The notes below the pieces were generated by a model. That model saw nothing but the letters and a program-made list of their open reading frames with translations. It did not search any database and was not told the DNA's origin. Position numbers and translations under genes: made by a program. Shown piece after piece: positions 1-10,109 of a DNA stretch of 64,000 nt. Source of the DNA: Xanthostigma xanthostigma. Its lineage: Eukaryota > Arthropoda > Insecta > Raphidioptera > Raphidiidae. The stretch is from contig OY754470.1 in assembly GCA_963575645.1 (NCBI GenBank), forward strand, positions 12,160,501 through 12,224,500, read 5' to 3'. Each line of letters begins with the position of its first letter. Positions within the stretch are counted from its first letter, which is position 1.

Positions 1-326
1 CGAAATTATAAATATATTCAGTTTGAAAATATTCCTCCCCGAATCAAAAAGAATTTTATTTTTCGGATATTAACTCATATAATATAATAAATTCTAGGGT
101 CTAGGCTCTCATTCTATAATATTATTATTATGAGTTTAGCAGTCTATGTATGTTTGTATTTACGGATGTTCCACCGTAGCGCCTAAACTATTCATTCGAT
201 TTTAATAAATACGGTGTCAATCGATTCGTTATTATGGTCCGGATAACATAGGCTACATTCATTTTTGAATTTTGGTCCCAGGGGTGAGCAATTTGAAAAC
301 AAATAAAAAATAATTTAAATAAAAAC
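1..326. repeat. Degraded interspersed repeat, no gene
   Basis: AT-rich DNA. The part around 140-250 (TATGTTTGTATTTACGGATG, then AAACTATTCATTCGATTTT) reads like a diverged copy of a dispersed repeat that I recognise from lepidopteran genomes. No open frame of interest. Boundaries are unclear. Confidence 0.35.
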
Positions 327-606
327 TAAGTTCAAAAACTAAAACCCGACTACTGAAAAGTATGAACCAAGAAAATATTTTCATCTGAGGATAGCCGTAG
401 TCGTATTCCACCTTCCTTAACAAAAGAATACATTTTAACAATAGTAAGCGATCATAACCTTCAGGATAAAGTGCATCACGCTATACATCTAGAGGGCGCC
501 ATATGACCATATATATGAGGTGACATTCGACCACGGCTATCCTCAGATGAGAATATTTTCTTGCTTCATACTTTTCAGTAGTCGAGTTTTAGTTTTTGAA
601 CTTAAT
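327..606. repeat. Foldback (inverted-repeat) element
   Basis: Arms at about 327-406 and 531-606 are inverted copies of each other with few differences. The shared core includes AGTTCAAAAACTAAAAC and CTGAGGATAGCCGT. They flank roughly 125 bp of unrelated loop sequence. No transposase is encoded and no clear target duplication was found. Most likely a non-autonomous foldback or MITE. Confidence 0.6.
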
Positions 607-1563
607 TTCTATTAAATACACAATTTTGCGAGGGACTTAAACAGTTCCGCGCAGCAAGCTGTTTGTATGATGTACATGTATGAAATATATCTAAATATTG
701 ATTTTGATATGCTAAATACATCGACAAATGTAAACTACTTCAAAGAGTAAATATAATAAAACATCAAATATCAATAGAAAATGATTGGAATAGGAAAAAA
801 CGATTTTTAGAGTTGCAAAAACTATTTATGCTATGTGGATTTCAACTGTATTGATGTTTTACTGCATCCAACTCAATTTTTATTCCCTTATTCACAGTTT
901 CAATATGTAATTTACTGCATCTATTTTACGGTCGGTTAATAAAATTCACTGCCCGTGACATGCGAGTGACAATAAAGTTCTTAAATATCCAGTTGAACAT
1001 TCGGCAGATCACTTTGTAAGAGGTAAGTAGAATGCAACAGCTGAGGCATATCATTTTTAATCAGCCATCACGCGGCGAAAAGTATAATGACTGGCCTCAC
1101 AACGGGTGTTCTCAATAACACCATAGTGCGGGTTACCTTAGTATATGATATGTCGGATTTACAAAACATCACCATCCTATGCCCAAAATTGAGATGAAAT
1201 ATTTTTTTAAGAATTTACAGCTCTCCCTTCGATTATCTCTTGACAACACTAATATTAAAAAAGAACGGATATTTTTTTCACGGCGCTTGTTTCTATAAAC
1301 ATGTAAGCATCGTCAGAAGATTATGCTAACATGGTTAGCGAATTCAACATCGAGAAAAAAGTTTTCTGTGTTTTGTGGTTACTTTTTAACACGGTTTTAT
1401 TAGTCACTTTTCACCTACATCTAATTGTTGTATCGATTTTAAACTTTGCATACTTATTCAATTCTGTTGACAGTACAATAATATGGTACGGTCGAGCTGG
1501 TATGATGACAGAGGTGGAATGTGGTCATAGGAACTCCTCAATGGCTAACAGTTAGTCCGTCGA
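607..1563. other. AT-rich intergenic DNA, nothing recognised
   Basis: No tRNA, transposase, reverse transcriptase or clear repeat boundary was seen. The short open frame at 1331-1555 runs into the palindrome cluster that follows and resembles nothing I know, so it is treated as chance. Confidence 0.5.
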
Positions 1564-1733
1564 GTTTGAGCTGTTTGATTTGTCTTAATAAGTCCTTCGT
1601 CAACATATTATGTTGACGAAGGACTTATTAAGACAAGTCCTTCGTCAACATATTATGTTGACGAAGGACTTATTAAGACAAATCAAACAGCTCAAACTGC
1701 TCGTCACAATAATATTATTATTGTGACGAGCAG
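1564..1733. repeat. Palindrome cluster with internal 45-bp tandem duplication
   Basis: Outer 18-bp arms (GTTTGAGCTGTTTGATTT at 1564-1581 and its complement at 1680-1697) enclose a palindromic core. A 45-bp segment is present twice in tandem, at 1591-1635 and 1636-1680, and each copy is itself largely a hairpin centred on CAACATATTATGTTG. A separate perfect 37-bp palindrome with 18-bp arms follows at 1697-1733, starting CTGCTCGTCACAATAATA. Such DNA could extrude cruciforms. No coding capacity. Confidence 0.85.
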
Positions 1734-2109
1734 GTCTAGTGATGGAGGTGGTCATGGGAACTTCGTTGTTACTTAGCAAGTAGCAAACAATAAATCATCC
1801 ACTTTTAATGTGGTAAATAATATTAAACTAAGAAACAGTAAAACAAATCATATTTTAAAAAATATTAAAAAAACAGGCATTTATGAGTAAAAAATAGCTA
1901 TTTTCTTTTATAGCTGTACTAGTCAACAAAAAAACAGGGTGTGCGAAAAGTAAAGCTACTAACAAATAACGCCTCCCTTTACTCACAGAAAGTATGTCGT
2001 GCTTTTCTGTTAGCTTATACAGCTATAAAACCTTTGGTATGTAAATTGGTAATAAAATTTAAAAGCGTCATGCGCATGCATTATGTGGTGATGTTCATTA
2101 CATCTAGAC
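1734..2109. other. AT-rich spacer, no gene
   Basis: Contains a partial repeat (GGAGGTGGTCATGGGAACTTC at 1743) of sequence just upstream of the palindromes (GAGGTGGAATGTGGTCATAG at about 1511). This suggests that the palindrome cluster was inserted into, or duplicated with, its flank. Nothing else is recognisable. Confidence 0.4.
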
Positions 2110-2292
2110 TAGAGATGCCACGAATATTCGGTTACTATTCGGTATTCGTCCTATTCGGCTACCTTTATTAATAACGGTATTCGGCCAAATGTTGCGTACT
2201 ATTTGGCCGAATCATGAAAAAAACGCACATGTTACTCAAAAATAGGCGATTTTTATTAAATAGTACCATTTTGTAAAACTTTCAAAGAACAA
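2110..2292. mobile_element. hAT-like terminus, truncated
   Basis: Starts TAGAGATGCCACGAATATTC, the TAGAGATG-type terminus common in insect hAT elements, followed by repeated ATTCGG/GGCCGAAT subterminal motifs. No matching opposite end is present. The sequence passes directly into another dispersed repeat near 2293, so only one end survives. Confidence 0.4.
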
Positions 2293-2971
2293 ATTTGACA
2301 AGAAGCTATGTATTATATCACAAGTAAAGGGATAAATCTCTAAAACCGATAAATTCGTAGTTAGACCACAAAAAAAAATGTTTTCTTCATACCTCGATCG
2401 AAAGTACGTACTTTCGTCCCTTATAGCAGGGACGAAAGTTTGGCATTTACTCCCTGTTCTTTATTATATTAAATGACAGCGGTAACCCTACTTATGAGTA
2501 TAAATACGCATGAGAATTTTTTTCCTCCCGCCGTTCACACTGGAAGTAAATGTCAATCTTTCATCCCTGCTGACGAAAGTACGTACCTACTTTCGAGCGG
2601 ATATGAAGAAAAATCGTATACACCACACGGGCCTTAAAAGTTGAAATCTCGGCCCTTGTGATGTAATATACTATTTTAAACCGCAACATGCTACGCACGT
2701 ACACAGTAACAGTTCTAAAACAAAACAAACGTCTGCTACAGCGCAATATGAGAACTCTCACATACCACACGGTACGACATTTAGGCTATCAGATATTGCC
2801 ACGATGTTGAATACAATTCAGTAGTCTGTCTGAACTCATTGCAATTACACCCTTGGTTGACCAACTGGCTGCGACCTGTGTCTATGTATGAGGACAACAG
2901 TTTTCCAACCTACAAGTTTGTACGGAATCCTCAATGCGCGAGCTCGACTCGCACTTAGCGGTTTTTTTTAA
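2293..2971 (+). repeat. Lepidopteran interspersed repeat, copy 1, interrupted
   Basis: Matches the copy at 8806-9400 over its 3' portion. Both share AACATGCTACGCACGTA, CAGTAACAGTTCTAA and GGCTATCAGATAT, and end in a GACTCGCACTT...GCGG or GCCGG tail with poly-T. This copy is 5'-truncated. It carries about 295 bp of extra sequence between the AAAAATGTTTT tract and TAAACCGCAAC, including the MITE at 2381-2613. Confidence 0.7.
2381..2613. mobile_element. MITE inserted in repeat copy 1
   Basis: Inverted ends of about 36-42 bp: TTCTTCATACCTCGATCGAA then AGTACGTACTTTCGTC at left, with the complementary CTTTCGAGCGGATATGAAGAA at right. Comparison with the 8806-9400 copy, which lacks this segment, supports a later insertion. 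The exact right breakpoint is uncertain because about 60 bp of further extra sequence follows. No coding capacity. Confidence 0.6.
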
Positions 2972-3660
2972 GCTATTGCATAGCTTTTATCGCGGGCTTT
3001 GAGCGCGGCGACCGAATCAAGAAATTCCGTAACGAAAAAACCTAACACCCCCCACTCCGACCGGCACAGCGGAGCGGCATTGAAAGCCGTGCATCGTCTA
3101 ACGTCGTTTCAGTTCGGCAGACTTCGGCACGGTGTTTGTGTGCGTGCGACTAGACGTATGGTTGCTCATAACTGATTCTATCTTTATTTGTGTATAAAGT
3201 GTTTTAAATATGAATAAACAAAGTGCATTTATTAATGAAGAAAGTGATAAAAAAATAGTGAAAGAAAATGAGTGAGTACTCTATATACATATCTACATTT
3301 TAATATTATCACAAATGAAGTATTTTTTTTTTTGAATTTTTTTGAATTTATATATTATAATACTGCTATAAAAATAACCTAAATTATTTAGGTTATGTGC
3401 AGAGAAAGTATATATGATATTATATCTATATAAATGTACATCACGCGAAATTCTATGATCAAACTCTTAATATCGTTCTTTTTGTTCAAATTTTTTGAAT
3501 GAATAATTGTTTTGGTGTGTAATTACACTATTTATACCTTATTATTTATACCTAGCTATTTTCGTTTTATAGAGAAGAAAAACTTAAAGACCTAAAAAGA
3601 ATATGCAATAGCTTTACCACGGCAGTCCCCGAGTGCCACACGTATTTTTTTTTTTTGAGC
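2972..3660 (+). repeat. 'AAGCTATTGCATAGC' repeat with a possible first exon
   Basis: Begins AAGCTATTGCATAGCTTTTA followed by a GC-richer block, and ends near 3600-3645 with GCAATAGCTTTACCACGG and CCCCGAGTGCCACACG. I recognise this sequence type as common in Lepidoptera. A short frame starts at 3210 (ATG, MNKQSAFINEESDKKIVKEN) and runs into a donor-like GTGAGTA at about 3272. A T-rich stretch ending TTTTATAG at about 3571 could be an acceptor. Transcription and splicing are inference only. Confidence 0.5.
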
Positions 3661-3692
3661 GGAAATGTAATATTTTTTCTGTTGTTATTTAA

Positions 3693-4079
3693 TAGAGCTG
3701 TAACAAACCGTATGTATTCGTTACTGAGTAACGGGTACATCGTCTGACTCGAAGTAACGAATCGTTACTTACAAATTCATTTCGTTACTCGCATCTGTCG
3801 TATCCATCTCAGCAGCATGTCAGTTCGACTCGTTTGATGCGGTTATACGTTATACGAAAGAAGTCATACATGTCAACATGTGTCATACCTACCCGTATCA
3901 CGTATGCGACCGGCGAAATGCGATGGTAGGTACATGCTTGATGCTGTTGCCTGTTGGTACACGATTGTATGTCGTAGGAAAAGTAACGAGTAACGTACCA
4001 ATACGAAAGTAACGGGTACTGGTTCTTTAAGTAACGAATACATACGGGTACACAATTTCTCGTTACTTTTACAGCTCTA
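3693..4079. mobile_element. hAT-type MITE with perfect 8-bp TSD
   Basis: Terminal inverted repeat TAGAGCTGTAA at both ends, with dense GTAACG/CGTTAC subterminal motifs. It is bordered by identical 8-bp duplications TTATTTAA at 3685-3692 and 4080-4087. The 387-bp length, the TAGAGC-type ends and the 8-bp duplication indicate a non-autonomous hAT element. Open frames on the minus strand inside it are by-products of the repeats. Confidence 0.88.
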
Positions 4080-4194
4080 TTATTTAACCTCACGTACGCT
4101 GAAAACGATTAAACTGCGGTTGAACCTTTTATATTGACAGTTTGATTTATTTGGGCATAAGTCGGATCTAATTTTGAAGCATCGCGGCATAATA
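4080..4194. other. Short AT-rich spacer
   Basis: Starts with the right-hand duplication of the hAT element. Nothing else is recognisable. Confidence 0.4.
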
Positions 4195-4415
4195 TTGTAG
4201 TATTAGCTGAGCGGTGCAGAGAAGTTGCCGGGATCCATGACCGTATCGAGTTGACAACAATGAGCCCCGTCTGTGCTACCGGCGCGGCGCGTCGTACAGC
4301 CTGGCATGGCACCACCCCACAGAGAGAGCCCCTGCGGTACGCGCGCCATCGTCTCAAAAGGCCTGTTGCAGATATCATCATGACTCGATTCATCATAGTC
4401 TATCACCGCGGGACA
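4195..4415. other. GC-rich island, unidentified
   Basis: About 220 bp of clearly GC-richer DNA (for example CCGGCGCGGCGCGTCGTACA) in AT-rich surroundings. Two overlapping minus-strand frames (4109-4396 and 4203-4406) are open but share no recognisable motif. It may be a regulatory or CpG-type remnant, or part of an uncharacterised repeat. Confidence 0.35.
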
Positions 4416-5833
4416 TCATAATAATGTGATGCTTTACTATAAAATGCTCGACACATTCGGTGTTGTGTTATGAATAACATTTCAAAATCAAACTTTACTA
4501 TTGACTACTGCGTGTTTTATAACACCACAATATTATTGATTTTAATTAAAAATTTTACCGAGAAACTAGTTGCCCATTTATAAACTCCCCATATATCAAT
4601 GTATGGACTGTGTATAACAATAATGCCAGAATTCTAAGAAATTTGATATGTATACAATATGTTTTTAAAAAACAACACCGGAGCTACTCCAATATTTGTA
4701 CTTTCTAATTAGCTTTAGTTCACGATTTGAACTCTGTGCACGTCGATTTAAAATTTTGCTCTCATATTCGCTAACAAAAATGTAATAGTAAGCTAAACTT
4801 TAAGTTCATATAACAATTAATGGTGTTAAATTGCAAAATGTCTGTACCGCGTAAATTACAAAAAAAAATCTTTTAAATATCTCCAGATTTATTTTTCTGT
4901 ATCTACAGTATGGATAAAAAGCATAGTTACTTATTTGTTTATTGGTCCATTGATTTCCAACTGATATAATAGTTTCCGCGCAATTTTTATAGGAAACTTT
5001 GTTTTTAGAATTTTTTATAATTCTATTCATATTTTATCACCTATAATTCGAAAAGGCTTTATCGATACTGCGCATATTCCTGGAGTCATATTGTGGTGAA
5101 ACAAGGTCAAGAACACAATCGCTAATTTTCTTTTTGTTTTCGAAAATCGAGACCTTAAGTTGATTTGAATTATCACAAGAAATCTGCACCCTCGATATCA
5201 CTTTTAGAACTCTTTGTATGACAAAGACAACAAAACTATGTTTTTAAAAAGTCACATTTTTGTTGATATTAACCGTGATGAAATAATTTCTAAAATAAAT
5301 TTTCTTTAAAATATACAATGTGATACGTGATTTAGGTTTTATATATTATGTAAAATTATAAGCTATCAAAGTGCAATGTTCGTATCAAAAGTGGGTTGAA
5401 AATTGCATCGTCATTGTCTCCAAGGGGTGCTTTTCGTTGATACAGCCAGTTTTAGTAGTTGTTTGTCTCGGTTATAAAGAGCTGCAAGGGGATTAGCTTT
5501 CTATAGAACACACTATCTATTGCCCTATTCACTGAAATATTCTCTCGGATAATAATAACTGGTGTAGGTAATAGGTATACCTACCTATACCTTTCTCCTC
5601 AGGTATAGTATTTTACGATACTTATTTACAATAAATATAGACTTATTCTCACGGAACAGTAAATAGCACGATTGGAAAAATTATAGAAGGATTAAAATTT
5701 AATATTTAGACATAATTTAAAAAGATTCAAATCTAACTTAATTCAAAACGGCGAGGTCTTCTATGAGAGATCATCGTTAAAAAATGTACGTTAGTGAATG
5801 AATTTTAATTGACTTGTTCCCGACATTTTTAGA
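4416..5833. other. AT-rich intergenic DNA, nothing recognised
   Basis: No RNA gene, transposon terminus or coding remnant could be supported. A small palindromic cluster (TAGGTATACCTACCTATACC) lies near 5573. The minus-strand frame at 4806-5030 is asparagine/lysine-rich, as expected for chance frames in AT-rich DNA. Confidence 0.5.
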
Positions 5834-5916
5834 TTAAACTGCACCTATTGGATTCGTATTTCCTCCGATCCGACGTCGGTTCACATCGGCTGAAAAGCAA
5901 TCACCACGATTATAAT

Positions 5917-6874
5917 TAGTGATGGGAATAAATCAAGATATGATAATTGATTCATCCGATTATTAACATATCTCGAGATAATATCTCGCTTATATTATAT
6001 ATATATAATTATTAATTAGTAATTGATATTGATATTGATATTTATTTAGTCAGTCCAGAATTTACAAAAAAAATCCATTTGACATTGTCATTAAATACAA
6101 AATAAAACATTTAAAATACAATCATATACACATTAAAATTTAGAGGATAAAAACTCATCAACACTATAAAAACATTTTAATAATAAAAAACATTTTAATT
6201 TATTTTTAAAATTTGTTAAGGTTTTGGCATCCTTAATTAAAATAGGTATTTTATTGTAAATAATACCGCAAACATACTTCGGACTTTTTTTAAATAGGCT
6301 AAGCCTGTGCTTTTCACTGTGTATGCTGTCCTTACCCCTAGTATTATGCTGATGTATGTAATTCATTCGATTATGAATCATTTTACTAAAACTTAACTAC
6401 CAATAAGAATTATTAGTAAAATTTATCGAATGAATGAATTGAATGAATGCCCGTATCGGAACGGAACACTACGAAACACTCCTAATAAGTACCTACTACT
6501 ATAATAATCCAGATTCGAAAGAGAACAGAGTAGCCGATCTACAGCTAGCAGCTACACTACACACAAGTTGTGCTGCAGGGAACTGAGCGAGATAGATACA
6601 ACTAATGTGTGTTGTGACTTGTGAGATAGATACTACTAAATTAGTAGTATCTATCTCGCTTGGTTCCCTACAATAATGAGTAGCAATACCAATGCAATCG
6701 AGAATCCTTGCGTTGAGCGGAGAGAGAGTTCAATTATTTCGAATCAGTGTTGCAGTCTAATACGCAAACTACTAAATTTGTAAAATTTTTCAATTGTGGC
6801 AATCATTCGATTATTGAAATCATTCCATTATTAATGTCTCGATTATCAAAATGTCTCGATTATTCCCATCGCTA
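5917..6874. mobile_element. hAT-type element with perfect 8-bp TSD
   Basis: Ends TAGTGATGGGAATAA and, on the complementary strand, TAGCGATGGGAATAA. Flanked by identical 8-bp ATTATAAT at 5909-5916 and 6875-6882. It contains a non-LTR retrotransposon tail (about 6020-6400). A 35-bp palindrome near 6623-6658 (GAGATAGATACTACTA arms) lies in the right half. No hAT transposase remnant is visible. Confidence 0.88.
6020..6400 (-). pseudogene. 5'-truncated CR1/Jockey-type retrotransposon tail
   Basis: On the minus strand the frame at 6133-6393 reads through the C-terminal segment typical of CR1/Jockey-group reverse transcriptase polyproteins. This includes HQHNTRGKDSIH, then a YVCGIIYNKIP motif and a KLKCFLL helix ahead of the stop. 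The 3' end is a simple GATATT-type repeat on the plus strand (about 6028-6046), typical of non-LTR tails. The 5' end is lost, so the catalytic FADD region is absent. It sits inside the hAT element. Confidence 0.75.
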
Positions 6875-6977
6875 ATTATAATGTAGGTATATCTACATTC
6901 GAAAGGAAAGCACGATGTTGGCCGTTAACGGGCCGACGTGTTGGCCGAACAATCGTATTTATTTAAATTTCTATTTC

Positions 6978-7259
6978 TCATTTCGATGCACATAATGACG
7001 AAGAAAATTGACAGGGATGAAAGTTGTTGATTATATAGTTAAACTTTTCTATAGTCATATGGAGGTATCCGGGTAATTTCGTACAGGTAGGCAAGTTTTC
7101 AAAACTTCCCATAAGATGCACCCATGCTTTTTTTCTACGTCTCTTATTAAGATCGTTCTTCTCTTGTAGAAGGCAATACAAAAAATCGTCGTTAGAGTCA
7201 CTCATCATACTATCACAATCATCACAATATAAAGCTCTACAGCTGCTATAGTGTGGCAT
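6978..7259 (-). pseudogene. PIF/Harbinger transposase N-terminal remnant
   Basis: A 93-codon minus-strand frame. Residues around 38-75 (RRRKKAWVHL, then LPGYLHMTIEKFNYII) match the arrangement at the start of PIF/Harbinger nucleases: a basic segment with WVH, then a helix of the type M..E.F..L. The DDE catalytic domain is missing, since the frame ends after FHPCQ and runs toward the interrupted left half. Identification is by motif recall only. Confidence 0.55.
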
Positions 7260-7340
7260 TCACGACGGACGACATTGGAACACAGAATCGGATCGGATCG
7301 AATCAGAAGAAATACGAATCCAATGTATTGTGCAGCCTTA

Positions 7341-7440
7341 GGAAGGTATCTCGAGAGAGAGAATAAATAGAATATTTATTTTATTCAGATAGCCTTGTAG
7401 CAAAAAATACATTATAATATAATTAAAACACAATAGTATG
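7341..7440. other. Short AT-rich spacer
   Basis: Lies between the Harbinger element and the dispersed repeat. Nothing is recognisable. Confidence 0.4.
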
Positions 7441-7695
7441 GTCGTTGGTGCAGCGTCTTTTCATTACACAAAATCTTCCTGAAGCCGTCGGTCGGATTTT
7501 TGAATGAATGTCACAATAACAACAAAAATACCAAGGAGTAGGTATATAGTGCAATGTGTATTTATTCTTCAACTATTTTACCTGATAATATGGTTGATGA
7601 ATTGAAAGTAAATTTTATTGTAAGGAATAAATTTGTACCAAGATTATTAATTTCCATCTTTAATAGTGTTCGATGAATATGGCCATTAGAAAAAT
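7441..7695 (+). repeat. Dispersed repeat family R-560, partial copy A
   Basis: Shares GCCGTCGGTCGGATTTTTGA and AATTGAAAGTAAATTTT...AATAAATTTGT...CCAAGATTA with 39180-39770 and 61190-62640. All three copies are in plus orientation. This copy lacks the first 340 or so bp present in the others. It supplies the empty site for the insertion at 61593-62478 (ACCAAGGAGTAGGTATATAG at about 7538). No coding capacity. Confidence 0.75.
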
Positions 7696-8200
7696 TATAC
7701 GAGTCACTGCATAATAATATTTTTTCTTTCAGTTTAACTCGACTCTATATAGCCTATATAATTTAACAAGTGACGGAATATATTTTGGGGAACGATGGTG
7801 ACGCGACGTGTCGGAAGAGGTGAGGATAAATGGAAGGAGGAGGAGACGGCGACGACGGGAGGACCGTTGGCGCACACGTTAGCGTATTCAAACAAAAACT
7901 GACTGACACGTTTGCTCGTTCGTAACTTCGTGTATCGATCTTGTCAGAACGGCATTGTTTGCGGTTCGCTGGAGATATTATTCATCGTTATTTTTGACAG
8001 ATTAATAAAGGATGATGTATTATACTCCAGCACATCAATTACTATCTAAAATATTATTGATGAATTATTATTTACCGACATGAGTAACATTCACCATATA
8101 ATAGATATTATGACGTTCGTTTTCAGTCTAGCCTTGTCTATTTCTTTCTCTCTCAACTCTCTCTTGACTAAAAGATTAATGCTGTTATGTTAAAAATGAA
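7696..8200. other. Intergenic DNA with a GC-rich block
   Basis: At 7790-7970 the base composition changes (GGTGACGCGACGTGTCGGAA, GGAGGAGGAGACGGCGACGA). An ATG at about 7795 opens a short frame running into GAGGTGAGG, a donor-like sequence. TATATAG and TATATAA lie about 40-50 bp upstream. This could be a promoter with a first exon, or an uncharacterised repeat. No homologue is recognised. Confidence 0.3.
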
Positions 8201-8267
8201 TAGGTGGTCATTTTTCAAATATCCTTTTACGATTGTTACAATATATATCATATTTTGTGATTTTGAA

Positions 8268-8780
8268 CTTAGCTACAACGTTGTGGTCTGGGGTGCTACA
8301 CTCACTGTAACAGGCTTTTCGTGTGGCAGAAGCGCATTATTCGTCTCATTTTTAATATTGGTCGCCGCGAGTCTTGTCGTCCACTGTTTGTTAACTATAA
8401 ATTGTTAACTTTCAGCTCAATTTATATCTACGAAGCCTGTAAATTTGTGAAAAAGAACATAGCTGACTTTCAAAAAGTCAAAGATAAACATCACCACAAC
8501 ACCCGACAAATACATTCTTTATATACCAGAGTATTATCGGCTGTCATTATATAATAAAGGCCCATTATGTTCCAGCAGCAAACTATATAACAAACTGCCT
8601 GCTGATATAAAAAATATTAGCAACTATGACAGGTTCAGACGTTGTCTTAAAAATTTTTTAATTAAAAGCTGTTTCTATAAGGTTAGTGAGTTTTTAGAAT
8701 AACTTTTACTTGTACATTTGACGTGTCAAACTATTTGTAATAATTGACTAAATATATATCATTATCATTATCATCATTGG
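8268..8780 (+). pseudogene. CR1/Jockey-type retrotransposon 3' fragment
   Basis: Conserved C-terminal pieces of a CR1/Jockey-group reverse transcriptase appear in order but in different frames. They are VVWGA (8278), KRIIRLIFNIGRRESCRPLF through YKLLTFSSIYIYE (8325-8430), HHHNTRQIH (8490) and SSKLYNKLPADIKN (8570) to a stop near 8700. At least two frameshifts or stops break it. The 3' end is an (ATTATC)-type repeat at 8757-8779, as in non-LTR tails. Confidence 0.75.
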
Positions 8781-8805
8781 AACCGCGTTTTAAGGTCGCT
8801 TATCG

Positions 8806-9400
8806 CTTTTTTAGGGTTCCGCACCTCAAAAGGAAAAAAGGAACTTTTATAGGCTCACTTTGTTGTCCGTCCGTCTGTCTGTCAAGACTCTTGGGAATCA
8901 AAACAGATAGGATACACCTCGTTGACCTAGAATCTTGAAATTTGGCAAGAAGCAATGTCTTATAGCACAAGTAGTAAAGGGAAAAATCCGATAACGGTAA
9001 ATTTGTTACATCCCAAAAAAAAAATGTTTTTAAACCGCAACAACATGCTACGCACGTATACAGTAACAGTTCTAATACAAAACGAGCGTTCGCTACCGGT
9101 GCGTTTATACGGAACAATATGACAACTCTCGCATACAACGCGGTACGACAACTAGGCTATCAGATATAGCCTCGAGTTACAATACAGTTTAGTAGTCCAT
9201 CTGTACTCATTACAATTACACGCTTAGTTGGAAAACTGACCGCGAAGTTTGTCGATGTATGGGGATAACGCAGTTTTTCAACAGCTAAGCGGAAAAAATT
9301 TTCGAGACTCGATTCCCGTGATGGACGAACTATTTACATACTTACACGTTTATACGGAACCCTCGGTACGCGAGTCCGACTCGCACTTGGCCGGTTTTTT
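8806..9400 (+). repeat. Lepidopteran interspersed repeat, complete-looking copy
   Basis: Starts TTTTTAGGGTTCCGCACCTC, continues AAAAGGAAAAAAGGAAC and TTGTTGTCCGTCCGTCTGTC, and ends ACTCGCACTTGGCCGGTTTT. These end motifs are inverted partners (GGGTTCCG...CGGAACCC) of each other. I recognise the unit as widespread in Lepidoptera. Further fragments lie at 2293-2971, 45347-45500 and 46718-46840. Confidence 0.75.
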
Positions 9401-10036
9401 AAAAAACATTCTACCCATTGTGTTGAAAAGTCAGAAATTAGTTATCCAGACTTTTAAGCCCATTTTGACTCCAAAGTGGGACAATGTAAAGCTGAAATAT
9501 ATTGGCCGAGTACTCTTCATACGAGACCACATTATTTCCAACTTTTTTTTCAAAGATCTACGAAAATTATTAACCGAGATAAAACATAAATCTGGCAAAT
9601 CAGATTTTTCCACCCAGCTATTTTTTTACTGAAATTGTCACTTTGAACGATTTCAAAAACTCATGAAAACTTAAAAAACCGGACGTTATCCTGACAACCC
9701 GAACTTCGTGTATTTTGGCTTAAAAGCTGAACCTAACGGCTATATTCAGACACCTGGTGACACTAAAATTTTACCTGCAAAGCTCGATAGTGAGTTTATT
9801 ATTACGATCATTTAATACAATTTTGATCATGTGACCTTTACTGAATATAATTTCTGAAAATTTTTGTTACGTCCATATTAAATATTAGAGTCAATTTTCT
9901 TAACAGGTTTTAAAATTTAATAATTTCGTGTATTTAGTTGCACAAAGTACTTTAACTTAAAGTTAACATTAAAAAAAATCATGGAAGCAAAAAATATTTA
10001 CTAAACAGGTTTTAGAATGAAGCAAAAATGTACATC
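9401..10036. other. AT-rich intergenic DNA, nothing recognised
   Basis: A 127-codon plus frame (9249-9632) begins inside the preceding repeat, so its start is repeat-derived. Its unique part shows no motif I know. No other feature up to the tRNA. Confidence 0.45.
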
Positions 10037-10109
10037 GCCCTTGTGGCCTAATGGATAAGGCATCGGCCTCCTAAGCCGAGGATTGTGGGTTCGAGTCCCA
10101 CCAAGGGTA
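10037..10109 (+). tRNA. tRNA-Arg (anticodon CCT)
   Basis: A full cloverleaf can be drawn. The acceptor stem is GCCCTTG with CAAGGGT and discriminator A. The D arm is GCCTAATGGATAAGGC. The anticodon stem TCGGC/GCCGA closes the loop CTCCTAA (anticodon CCT, reading AGG). The T arm is GTGGG/CCCAC around TTCGAGT. The internal A box and B box (GGTTCGAGTCC) are intact, and a T5 run at 10125-10129 would terminate RNA polymerase III. No intron and no CCA is encoded, as expected for a nuclear eukaryotic gene. This is the only clearly functional gene in the window. Confidence 0.92.

Larger units (their letters stand above)
5837..7337 (-). mobile_element. PIF/Harbinger element interrupted by a hAT
   Basis: The left end (AACTGCACCTATTGGATTCG) and the complement of the right end (GGCTGCACAATACATTGGAT) form a diverged inverted repeat sharing ATTGGATTCGTATTTC. 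The element is flanked by the 3-bp duplication TTA at 5834-5836 and 7338-7340, as expected for PIF/Harbinger. It holds a transposase N-terminal remnant at 6978-7259 on the minus strand. The hAT at 5917-6874 accounts for 958 bp of the length, so the Harbinger part is only about 540 bp: an internally deleted copy. Confidence 0.75.

Noticed and set aside
9249-9632. 127-codon plus-strand frame
   Set aside because: The start and first 50 codons are the 3' part of a dispersed repeat (8806-9400); the remainder has no known motif.
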